Assembly: GCF_019739195.1 (NCBI RefSeq)
Contig: NZ_JAHHDS010000003.1
Location: forward strand, 2,294,001-2,358,000
Reading direction: 5' to 3'
Length of the DNA: 64,000 nt
Source: Microcella sp.
GTDB lineage: Bacteria > Actinomycetota > Actinomycetes > Actinomycetales > Microbacteriaceae
Both the position numbers and the translations under genes were made by a program. The notes under the pieces are model-generated. The model did no database searches. It worked only from the letters and a program-made list of their open reading frames with translations, and had not been told where the DNA came from. Positions 31,867 through 39,681 of the stretch are shown here, one piece after another (the stretch's first letter is position 1; every line of letters starts with the position of its first letter).

Positions 31867-32670
31867 GTGAGCACAGCATCCGTCGCCGTCGCCCAGTTCG
31901 GCCCCGTCGCCGACCGCGACGCCAACCTGGCTGCCATGCGCAGCCTCGCGCTGCATGCGGTAGAGCAGGGTGCGGGCCTCGTGGTGTTCCCCGAGTACTC
32001 GTCGTACTTCACGCCGAAGCTCGACCCCGACTGGGTCTCGGCGGCCGAGCCGCTCGACGGCCCGTTCGTCGAAGGTCTGGGCGACCTCGCGAGTGAGACC
32101 GGCGCGGTCATCGTCGCGGGGCTCGTCGAGACGGCGACCGTACCCGATAAGTTTCGCAACACCATCGTCGCCATCGCCCCCGACGGCTCGCTGCTGAGCG
32201 TCTCGCGCAAGCTGCACCTCTACGACGCGTTCGGCGCGAGGGAGTCGGAATGGGCCGAGGCGGGCTCCATCGAGCCGCCGCAACTCTTTGACGCTGTCGG
32301 GGTGCGCGTGGGCATCCAGACCTGTTACGACCTGCGGTTTCCTGAAGTCACGCGCCGCCTCGTCGACGCCGGAGCCGAGCTCGTGCTCGTGCCGAGCGAG
32401 TGGGTCGCGGGCCCCGGCAAGGTGCACGCCTGGAGCACCCTCGTCACCGCGCGGGCCATCGAGAACACTGTCTACCTCGCGGCCGCCGACCACATTCCGC
32501 CGATCGGAGTAGGGCACAGCATGATCGTCGACGCGCGCGGCGAGATGCTTGCCTCGATCGAGACGGCGACGGATGCCGTGGTCGCCCCCGTCTCGCGCGA
32601 TCACCTCGACGAGGTGCGCCGCATCAATCCCGCCCTGCAGTTGCGCCGGTTCGGCGTCGTGCCGCTCTAG
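31867..32670 (+). CDS. carbon-nitrogen hydrolase (nitrilase superfamily)
   Basis: Amidase of 267 residues with the Glu-Lys-Cys triad in VVFPEYS, SRKLHLYD and GIQTCYDLRFPE. Relatives hydrolyse deaminated glutathione or omega-amides such as 2-oxoglutaramate. The convergent neighbour is an aminotransferase, whose keto-acid omega-amide product would suit an omega-amidase; this pairing is inferred. The GTG at 31867 is 8 nt behind TAGGCT, a likely leaderless start. The stop overlaps the aminotransferase stop in CTAG. Confidence 0.92.
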   Translation: MSTASVAVAQFGPVADRDANLAAMRSLALHAVEQGAGLVVFPEYSSYFTPKLDPDWVSAAEPLDGPFVEGLGDLASETGAVIVAGLVETATVPDKFRNTIVAIAPDGSLLSVSRKLHLYDAFGARESEWAEAGSIEPPQLFDAVGVRVGIQTCYDLRFPEVTRRLVDAGAELVLVPSEWVAGPGKVHAWSTLVTARAIENTVYLAAADHIPPIGVGHSMIVDARGEMLASIETATDAVVAPVSRDHLDEVRRINPALQLRRFGVVPL

Positions 32671-33869
32671 CGGCGCAGGCTCTGCAGGCGCGTCACCGCT
32701 TCGGCGATCGCCTCGTCGGCCTTGCAGAAGGCGAAGCGCAGAGCCGTGGCGCTGACCGGACCGCCCGGTTGGCCGAACGAGCTGAGCGGAATCGCCACGA
32801 CGCCCGGGTCGACCGCGAGCTCGCGTGCGCTCGTCGCCGCGTCGCCGAGCCCGAGGGCCGCGCCGTCGGCGACGATGAAGTAGGAGCCCGCCGTCGGCTC
32901 GATCGTGAAGCCGGCGTCGGTGAGACCCGTCGCGAGAAGGTCGCGGCGGCGCTGCATCGTGCCGCGCAGCTCGTCGAAGAAGCTGTCGGGCAGCCGCAGC
33001 CCTTCGGCCACGGCGCCCTGGAACGGCGCCCCGTTGACGTAGGTGAGCCACTGCTTGACGGCGATGACCGCGTCGATGAGGGCGGCCGGACCGGTGACCC
33101 ATCCGATCTTCCAACCCGTGACCGAGAAGGTCTTGGCCGCGCTCGACACGGTGAGCGTTCGCTCGGCGGCGCCGGGCGTGCTCGCGACAGGCACGTGCTG
33201 CCGACCGTCGAAGACGAGGTGCTCGTAGACCTCGTCGCTCACGATGACGGCGTCATGCTTCGCGGCCAGGGCGACGATGCGCTCGATGTGCTCGGCGGCA
33301 AGAATCGAGCCCGTCGGGTTGTGGGGCGAGTTGAGCACGATGACGCGCGTGCGGTCGCTGAAGGCTGCATCGATCGCGGCAGAGGTCGGCTGAAAGCCTG
33401 TCTCGCTGAGCGGAATGGTGACGTGCCGCGCCCCGCTCAAGCCGATCACGGCCGCATAGGCGTCGTAGAACGGCTCGAGTGTGATGACCTCGTCACCAGG
33501 GCCGGCGAGGGCGAGCAGGCTCGCGGCGACCGCCTCGGTCGCGCCCGCGGTGACGAGCACCTCGGTGCCGGGGTCGACGCTCAGCCCGTAGAACCGCTGC
33601 TGGTGCTCGGCGATCGCCTGCCGCAGGTCGGCGAACCCGCGACCCGGCGGGTACTGGTTGACGCCGGCCTGAATCGCCCCGATCGCGGTCTCGAGCACGA
33701 TCGGGGGAGCGTCGTCGTCAGGGAAGCCCTGGCCGAGGTTGATCGCCCCGTGCTGCGCGGCCAGTGCCGACATCTCGGCAAAGATCGTCGTGCGCACGAG
33801 GCCCGACCTGTCGACGAGTCCCGCCGCGCGCGCGACGCGCATCCACGGGGCATCGGCGGTGTCGACCAT
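32667..33869 (-). CDS. PLP aminotransferase, class I fold type
   Basis: Pyridoxal-phosphate enzyme of 400 residues. NLGQGFPDDDAPP, TAGATEAVAA, LNSPHNPTGS, DEVYEHLVF and the PLP-lysine motif SSAAKTFSVTGWKIGW place it in the kynurenine/glutamine transaminase or methionine aminotransferase subgroup. The start at 33869 follows TACGCT by 6 nt. With the nitrilase-fold neighbour it could form a transaminase/omega-amidase pair. A long upstream extension of the frame is not homologous. Confidence 0.93.
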   Translation of the reverse strand: MVDTADAPWMRVARAAGLVDRSGLVRTTIFAEMSALAAQHGAINLGQGFPDDDAPPIVLETAIGAIQAGVNQYPPGRGFADLRQAIAEHQQRFYGLSVDPGTEVLVTAGATEAVAASLLALAGPGDEVITLEPFYDAYAAVIGLSGARHVTIPLSETGFQPTSAAIDAAFSDRTRVIVLNSPHNPTGSILAAEHIERIVALAAKHDAVIVSDEVYEHLVFDGRQHVPVASTPGAAERTLTVSSAAKTFSVTGWKIGWVTGPAALIDAVIAVKQWLTYVNGAPFQGAVAEGLRLPDSFFDELRGTMQRRRDLLATGLTDAGFTIEPTAGSYFIVADGAALGLGDAATSARELAVDPGVVAIPLSSFGQPGGPVSATALRFAFCKADEAIAEAVTRLQSLRR

Positions 33870-33955
33870 TCCGCCAGCGTATCGGGCGTGGCGTGCCTCG
33901 TTCGGGGGTCGGATGCGAGGAAATTCGGCCGCAGAACGTGAAACAGGCGCGCCTT

Positions 33956-33972
33956 CATTCGCATTGCGAATG
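33956..33972. promoter_or_regulatory. 17-nt palindrome ATTCG-N5-CGAAT
   Basis: CATTCGCA-T-TGCGAATG, perfect 8-bp arms, in the divergent gap between the aminotransferase and the hybrid kinase operon. Same core and spacing as 25590-25606. Confidence 0.55.
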
Positions 33973-33998
33973 CATCGCCGTGTCCGCCATTTGGAGGA

Positions 33999-34010
33999 CA
34001 TTGACGCATT
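33999..34010. promoter_or_regulatory. CATTGACGCATT motif
   Basis: The reverse complement of this 12-mer is inside 44371-44390, and a near match is in 9827-9846. It contains a -35-like TTGACG, but no good -10 follows. No further gene lies in 33870-34105. Confidence 0.35.
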
Positions 34011-34105
34011 CCGCACACTGGAGCGAAGCCTGCTCGTTCCACGAGCCGCCCTGTTGTGAGGATTGTCATTTTGCTGCGGAACTGGTCGACCAAGTGGGTG
34101 ACTCG

Positions 34106-36787
34106 ATGATCTCGGTGGCCTACGAGAAGTGGGTCGGAACCCCCGGAGATAGAGCTCCGCATCCGGTCTTTCGGGCACTGCGTGAGTCGAGACTCGACAG
34201 CTTTCTCGCCGACAGCCAAGACGACGGCGTACTGATCGTCGACCGTGACGGAAGCATCATCGACTGCAATCGGGCCCTGACTCATCGCACCGGCCACTCG
34301 CGTCACGAAGTGATCGGCCGCACCATGGTCGAGATCGTCGTGCCGTCTCACCAGCGTCGTATCCGCGCTGCTCTCGCCGATTCCGCGAGCGGTGACGGGG
34401 TGCGAGTGCGGGCTACGGGAATCAAGGCCTCAGGCGACACCTGTGAACTGGCGATCACCTTCGTTCCGCTCTTCGACCACAACAGCCACGCGCTCGGCTC
34501 GCTCGTCATCACACAGAACCTCTCGGAGGCGGCTGACGTGCTGCGCGACCGTGAGCGGCAGGGTGCCCTGCTCGCGCTGGCCGGGCGAGTCGCCGGATTC
34601 GTCGGGTTCAGTCTTGATCGCGATTCTGGTGACCTTGTCTGGTCGGGCGCGCTTCCGGCAGTGCCCGGCGCGCTGCCGTCGACGCTCGACCAGTTCATGG
34701 CTGCGCTGTCGACGACGGATGGCGCGCGGCTGGCTCGCGCGCTCGAGAAGTCAGAACGTGAAAGTCGCTTGCTCGACATCACCCTCTCGGTTTCGACGTC
34801 TGCCGGAGAACGGCACCTGCGCCTGGTCGGCGAGCCCGCAATTGTGCCCGGCTCGATGCGACCAGCGCTCAGCGGCGCAGCCCACGACGTCACCGACGCC
34901 GTGGTCGAGCAGCAGCAGCGACGCGAGGTCGAGCAGTTGCTGTCGACGACCGTGAACGCCATGACAGACGGGCTGGGCATCATCGATGCCGACTGGCGCT
35001 TCACCTTCGTCAACGATCGCATGGTGCAGATGATCGGGGTCGACCGCGATGCGGTCATCGGTTCGACCCTATGGGCCGTCGTGCCCGAGCTCGGCGGCAC
35101 CGAGTTCGAGATCGGCTTTCGCTCTGCTGTCGAGACCGCCTCGACCGTGCACGTGCGAGACCGCATCGATGCGCGCGATGCCTGGCTCGAGGCGATCGCT
35201 TACCCGAGCGGTGGCGGTCTCGCGGTGCACTTGCGCGACATCACCGACAGCGAGGTCGCCGCACTGAGGTACCGCCATGCGCAAGAGCAGCTGGCGACGT
35301 TGGGAGGCCTGCTCGACATCTCACGTGACGCCATCGTCGTGCGCGATCCGCAGCATCGCATCCGCTACGCCAACGCCGGCGCTCTGGACCTCTACGGCTG
35401 GCAGGCCGACAGCATCATCGGATCAGATTCGCGCGACCTGCTCACGATCGACCCCGACCTCGCCGAGCATGCCATGGCCACGGTGCTGGCCGAAGAACAC
35501 TGGTCGGGTCGCTTCGAGGTGCGCACGGGCGATGGCCGCGACATCGTGGTGTCGAGCCGTTGGCAACTCATGCGTGACGATCGCGGCGAGCCCGAAGCCG
35601 TGCTCTCCGTGTCGGCAGACGTCACCGACGAGGTGTCGCGTGAAGAGTCGCTGCGCCGCACCGAACGTCTCGAGTCGCTCGGCACCTTCGCGGGCGGAAT
35701 TGCGCACGACCTTAACAATGTGCTGACTCCGATACTCATGGCGTCGCAGTTGCTGGGCTCGTCGCTCGAGGGCACCCCTGACCGCGACGTCGTCGCCATG
35801 ATCGAGACCGCTGCTCGGCGCGGAGCCGACATGGTACGTCAAGTGCTCGCTTTCACACGGGGCGTCGAGAGCCGCATTGAGAGCATCGAGCTCGCCGCGC
35901 TGCTCGACGAGTTGCAGGCGATGGTGCGCGAATCTCTGCGACCGTCGATCGAGCTCGTCGTCGAGTCACCCAGCCAACCGGTGACGTTCTCAGGCGACGC
36001 GACGCAACTGCTACAGGTGCTGGCCAATCTGGTGTCGAACGCCAACGATGCGATCGAGGGGCCCGGCGCCGTCACCATTAAGTCGCGGCTGGAAATCGAC
36101 GACGACGCCTCAGACAACTGCGTGGTCATCGACGTGATCGACGACGGTCACGGCATCAGTCCCGAGGTCATCGCTCGCCTCTGGGAGCCGTTCTTCACGA
36201 CCAAGCCTGTCGGCGAGGGCACCGGACTCGGCCTGCCGATGGCCGCAGCGATTATGCGCAGCCACGGCGGATCCATCAGTGCGCACAGCGACGGAGAGTC
36301 GGGCTCGTGCTTCACCCTGCGGCTTCCCGCAGCCGCCTCTGCCGTGGTGTCGACGCCAACGGGAGAAGTGCCCAGCTCACCGATGCCCCGCGGCCACGGC
36401 GAGCTGGTACTCGTGGTCGATGATGAGCAGGCCATCCGCTCTGTGGTGCGCCAGGTACTCGCGGCGCACGGCTACGAGGTGTTCGTGGCGTCGAGCGGCC
36501 GTGAGGCCCGGCTTCTCATCGACTCCGGACGCGTGATGCCCGACCTCGTGCTCAGCGACGTCACCATGCCCCACGGCGACGGAATCGAGCTGGTCGAGCA
36601 GTTGATCGACGATGAGTCGACTGTTCCGATCATTCTCATGAGCGGCCTCGAAGACCGAGCCACGGTCTCGCAGCCGGTCGGTCGTCGGGCGCGTGGCTTC
36701 TTGGTCAAGCCGCTCTCGACGCCCACGCTGCTGCACGCCGTGCACGACGCACTCACGCACCACTCACGAGAGAGAGCCATGTCATGA
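34106..36787 (+). CDS. PAS-domain hybrid sensor histidine kinase
   Basis: Soluble hybrid kinase of 893 residues. Order: PAS domain (about 30-140, GVLIVDRDGSIIDCNRAL), an intermediate sensor-like stretch, PAS (about 285-400, GLGIIDADWRFTFVND), PAS (about 405-520, AIVVRDPQHRIRYANAGA), histidine-acceptor domain with His534 in GGIAHDLNN, ATPase domain (NLVSNANDAIEG, DDGHGI, GTGLGLPMAAAI) and a C-terminal receiver with Asp818 in VLSDVTMPHGDG. No membrane helix is visible, so the signal is cytoplasmic or membrane-permeable. The ATG at 34106 lacks a clear ribosome site. The stop overlaps the next gene (ATGA). It heads the c-di-GMP operon. Confidence 0.93.
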   Translation: MISVAYEKWVGTPGDRAPHPVFRALRESRLDSFLADSQDDGVLIVDRDGSIIDCNRALTHRTGHSRHEVIGRTMVEIVVPSHQRRIRAALADSASGDGVRVRATGIKASGDTCELAITFVPLFDHNSHALGSLVITQNLSEAADVLRDRERQGALLALAGRVAGFVGFSLDRDSGDLVWSGALPAVPGALPSTLDQFMAALSTTDGARLARALEKSERESRLLDITLSVSTSAGERHLRLVGEPAIVPGSMRPALSGAAHDVTDAVVEQQQRREVEQLLSTTVNAMTDGLGIIDADWRFTFVNDRMVQMIGVDRDAVIGSTLWAVVPELGGTEFEIGFRSAVETASTVHVRDRIDARDAWLEAIAYPSGGGLAVHLRDITDSEVAALRYRHAQEQLATLGGLLDISRDAIVVRDPQHRIRYANAGALDLYGWQADSIIGSDSRDLLTIDPDLAEHAMATVLAEEHWSGRFEVRTGDGRDIVVSSRWQLMRDDRGEPEAVLSVSADVTDEVSREESLRRTERLESLGTFAGGIAHDLNNVLTPILMASQLLGSSLEGTPDRDVVAMIETAARRGADMVRQVLAFTRGVESRIESIELAALLDELQAMVRESLRPSIELVVESPSQPVTFSGDATQLLQVLANLVSNANDAIEGPGAVTIKSRLEIDDDASDNCVVIDVIDDGHGISPEVIARLWEPFFTTKPVGEGTGLGLPMAAAIMRSHGGSISAHSDGESGSCFTLRLPAAASAVVSTPTGEVPSSPMPRGHGELVLVVDDEQAIRSVVRQVLAAHGYEVFVASSGREARLLIDSGRVMPDLVLSDVTMPHGDGIELVEQLIDDESTVPIILMSGLEDRATVSQPVGRRARGFLVKPLSTPTLLHAVHDALTHHSRERAMS

Positions 36788-37470
36788 CTGCTACCCCGCA
36801 AGAGGGACTGTGGCGCATCCTCGCCGTCGACGACGACCCGCTCATCGCGACACTGGTCGCCGATGGTCTGCGATCGCACGGGCACGTCGTGACCGTGGCG
36901 TCGTCGCCTCAGGATGCTCGCTCGATGCTCGACGACGTCGACCCTCACATTCTCATGTGCGATTTGAATTTCGTCAGTGGCGAGTCGGGTGCCGAGTTCG
37001 TCTCGAGCGTGCGCGAAGCGCGACCCTGGGTCGCGTGCGTCGTGCTGTCGAGCCATCGATCGCCCGAACTCGCGGTGCCTGACGCGCATCTGTTGCCCGC
37101 CGACGTCGTCTACATGGTGAAGTCGACCGTGCGCTCGGTGGCGCACATCGTCGAGGCGGTCGAGGCAGCGATGACGGGTCGCGCACTCCCCTCGGTGGTC
37201 CACGCGGCAGATAAAGGCACGGTCACCGTGACCGCGGTGCAGGCCGAGGTCTTGCGCATTCTGGCGAGCGGCGCGTCGACGCGCGCCCTCGCTGAGAAGC
37301 GCGGCACTTCTATCCGGGCGGTCGAGAGCCTCTTGGTGCGTCTCTACGGCACGCTCGGGCTCGACACCTCGCGCGAATCGAATCCTCGGGTTGAGGCGAT
37401 TCGCATGTGGCAGACCGGGCGCGTGCGCGTGCGGCACTCGGCTCGCCGGGAGGCAACCCTTGTATCGTGA
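36784..37470 (+). CDS. response regulator with LuxR-like HTH
   Basis: Receiver protein of 228 residues: AVDDDPLIATLVADGL, acceptor Asp60 in ILMCDLNF, CVVLSSH and YMVKST. The C-terminal part, VTAVQAEVLRILASGASTRALAEKRG and SIRAVESLLVRLYGTLGL, is a degenerate LuxR helix-turn-helix. It overlaps the kinase stop by ATGA and the following TTG-started GGDEF gene by 11 bp. It probably receives phosphate from the hybrid kinase and acts on transcription, perhaps at the palindrome 33956; both are inference. Confidence 0.9.
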   Translation: MTATPQEGLWRILAVDDDPLIATLVADGLRSHGHVVTVASSPQDARSMLDDVDPHILMCDLNFVSGESGAEFVSSVREARPWVACVVLSSHRSPELAVPDAHLLPADVVYMVKSTVRSVAHIVEAVEAAMTGRALPSVVHAADKGTVTVTAVQAEVLRILASGASTRALAEKRGTSIRAVESLLVRLYGTLGLDTSRESNPRVEAIRMWQTGRVRVRHSARREATLVS

Positions 37471-39115
37471 GCTGCTGCGGCAGAACCGTTCGCGCGAACT
37501 CGTTGCCGATTTTCTCGATCAGTTCATCACCAGGCACGGGTGGTGGGCAGCCCGGGCGGCCTGGGTGAGCGAAGAGGGCATGGTCGTCGAGCCCTGGAGG
37601 GTGAACCCGAGCGCGCCGCGCGCACTTGATGCCCTGCCTCACTTGCAGAACCCGGCGCAGCCGATCGATCCTGGGGCCGCACGGTTTCCTGATCCGATAC
37701 TCGTCGGCGTCGCCGATGTGCAATGCACGCGGGGCGCGACAAGCGCGTTCGACACCGCCGGTGTCACCCAGCTAACCGTGGTCGACGTCGCGGGCATGCT
37801 CGACTTCGACGTGCGTCTCGTCTTCGCGGCGCCTCCTGAGCACGCGGCCGCACCCGAAGTGCTCGAGGCTTTGCGCACGAGCGCAGCGTTGCTACCGACG
37901 GTGTTTAGGCAAGAGGTCGAGCGCGAAGAACTGCGGTTCGGCTCGATGCACGACCCCATGACACGACTGCTCAATCGTTCGGGCCTTGAAGAATTGGCGC
38001 AGCGCGTGCCAGCCGGCACACAAGCACGAGCAGTCATCTACATCGATCTCGATGGCTTCAAAGAGGTCAACGACTCGCACGGCCACGCGGCTGGTGATCA
38101 TCTGATCGTCGAGACTGCCCGCCATCTGCAGCGACTGGTGCGCCCCACCGATCTTGTGGGGCGCGTCGGCGGCGATGAGTTCGTGGTCGTGGCAACCTCG
38201 GTGCTCGACGAGATGGCGGCCGTGACACTCGCTCAGCGACTCGTCGCCGCGTTGTCGCGCGACACGGTAGTCGCGAGCGGTGCGGTCGCCTCAATCGCCG
38301 CGAGCGGAGGAGTCGCCGTGTGGCCCCCCGAGATGTCGTTCGCCGATGCCGTCGCCTCAGCCGACGCTCTCATGTACGAGGCCAAACGGATCGGCGGCGG
38401 AATCGCCGTGCAGGATGCCACGGGCCGGGTGCTCGTTCGTGACCCGCTCGGCGGCGATGCCGAGCCCGAAGAGGTCGAACGAGGCCGGGCCGCGGTGCTC
38501 GCGGCTGCAGTGCTCGAGGTGCTCGGTGATGAGATGTGGGGCGGCCACCTGCTGCTGCGAGGCGAGCTCTGCACTGAACCGATCGATCACTCGATCTCGC
38601 TCATCGAAGCATCACTCGCTCCGCTGGTCGATCGAGGCTCGATGTCGCGATTGGTGATCGAGCCTCGCGGCCGGGGTTGGTCGCGCGAAGGCCTCTTGCT
38701 TGACCTCGTCGAGAGATTGCTCGCGCACTACCCGGGCACCGAGCTTCTGCTCATGGTTGACAGTCAGCCATCGTCGGTCGAATTGCGCCTCGTTGTCGAA
38801 GAGATTCGTGCGCGGCTCGGAGTGGGGCTGGTGCTCGGCGGCATCGGCGCAGCGTCGGGCGGAGACGTGCGCATGATCGCCCAGACCTCGCCCGACGCCC
38901 TCGCGCTCGATCGCGAGACCGCGTTGAATCTTGGTCGCACCCAGCCGCCCGGTATCGCTGCGATTCTTGCCGGAGCGCTCGCCCAGGCGCTCGGAGCCGC
39001 CCTGATCATGCCCGCGATGCCGAGCTCGCTCGAGCCCCACCGCCTGGCCGATTGGGGCCTGAACCTCGCGATTACCCCGATCGCTGATCCGCATCCCGAA
39101 AAGAGAAACGCATGA
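37460..39115 (+). CDS. GGDEF diguanylate cyclase with degenerate EAL-like tail
   Basis: Protein of 551 residues. An N-terminal domain of about 150 residues, unrecognised but possibly GAF-like, is followed by a GGDEF domain with DPMTRLLNRSG, YIDLDGFKEVNDSHGHAAGDHL and an intact VGGDEF, so c-di-GMP synthesis is expected. The last 200 residues keep the spacing of an EAL fold, but the catalytic motifs are gone: DDFG is represented by GGIGAASGGD and KID by LALD. TTG 37460 is chosen as start because CGGGAGG lies 7 nt upstream; it overlaps the regulator by 11 bp. The stop overlaps the lipoprotein start (ATGA). Confidence 0.88.
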   Translation: MYRELLRQNRSRELVADFLDQFITRHGWWAARAAWVSEEGMVVEPWRVNPSAPRALDALPHLQNPAQPIDPGAARFPDPILVGVADVQCTRGATSAFDTAGVTQLTVVDVAGMLDFDVRLVFAAPPEHAAAPEVLEALRTSAALLPTVFRQEVEREELRFGSMHDPMTRLLNRSGLEELAQRVPAGTQARAVIYIDLDGFKEVNDSHGHAAGDHLIVETARHLQRLVRPTDLVGRVGGDEFVVVATSVLDEMAAVTLAQRLVAALSRDTVVASGAVASIAASGGVAVWPPEMSFADAVASADALMYEAKRIGGGIAVQDATGRVLVRDPLGGDAEPEEVERGRAAVLAAAVLEVLGDEMWGGHLLLRGELCTEPIDHSISLIEASLAPLVDRGSMSRLVIEPRGRGWSREGLLLDLVERLLAHYPGTELLLMVDSQPSSVELRLVVEEIRARLGVGLVLGGIGAASGGDVRMIAQTSPDALALDRETALNLGRTQPPGIAAILAGALAQALGAALIMPAMPSSLEPHRLADWGLNLAITPIADPHPEKRNA

Positions 39116-39672
39116 CCATGTCGCCCTTGCACGCCACGCTTGCCCTGGCCTCGGCCCTGATACTGGCAGGATGCGCGCCCGTCGACGACACGCCGGCTCC
39201 TGTCTCGAGCAATACGAGCACGGAAACCGATGCAGACGCGAGCGCCTACGGCGGTTTCGCTATCGACCCGCCCGCCGATGATGAGATCGTGCTGACGATC
39301 GAGGCAGCTGCCGACCGTGACTTTACCTACAGCGAGCTTCAGCAACTGGCAACCGTGGAGATCAGCATTCTGGAGCCGTTCGTGAATCAGAGGCAATCGT
39401 TCAGTGGAGTACCGCTCGCTGATCTGCTGGGTCTCGCCGGCATCACGGCGAGCGACCGCATCGAGACCATCGCCCTCAACGACTACCGTTTCGCCGACAG
39501 CGCCTCGCAGTGGGCAGACGCCGATGCGCTGCTTGCTGTCTACCGCGACGGAGCGTTGATTCCGATGGACCAGGGTGGCCCCATTCGCATCGTCTTCGCC
39601 GAAGACTCTGCGGCCTACGGCCAGCTCGATGCCTGGAACTGGAGCCTTCGCACCATCGCCGTGGTCGAGTAG
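39112..39672 (+). CDS. lipoprotein with sulfite-oxidase-like (molybdopterin-fold) domain
   Basis: Protein of 186 residues with a lipobox ending in LILAGC (signal peptidase II), so it is anchored outside the cytoplasmic membrane. After an acidic Ser/Thr linker the domain has FTYSELQQL, FSGVPLADLLGLAGI, LNDYRFA, YRDGALIPMDQGGPIRIVF and WNWSLRTIAV, the pattern of the small oxidoreductase molybdopterin-binding fold. The Moco-binding Cys of true sulfite oxidases is not evident, so it is probably a binding or signalling module. It is translationally coupled to the GGDEF gene and 9 nt before the membrane EAL gene, whose exported sensor segment it may contact. Confidence 0.82.
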   Translation: MTMSPLHATLALASALILAGCAPVDDTPAPVSSNTSTETDADASAYGGFAIDPPADDEIVLTIEAAADRDFTYSELQQLATVEISILEPFVNQRQSFSGVPLADLLGLAGITASDRIETIALNDYRFADSASQWADADALLAVYRDGALIPMDQGGPIRIVFAEDSAAYGQLDAWNWSLRTIAVVE

Positions 39673-39681
39673 GGGCCGGCG

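Noticed and set aside
31492-33114. 540-codon minus-strand frame across three genes
   Set aside because: It crosses the DoxX, nitrilase and aminotransferase genes in a wrong frame, with Arg/His/Ala-rich content.
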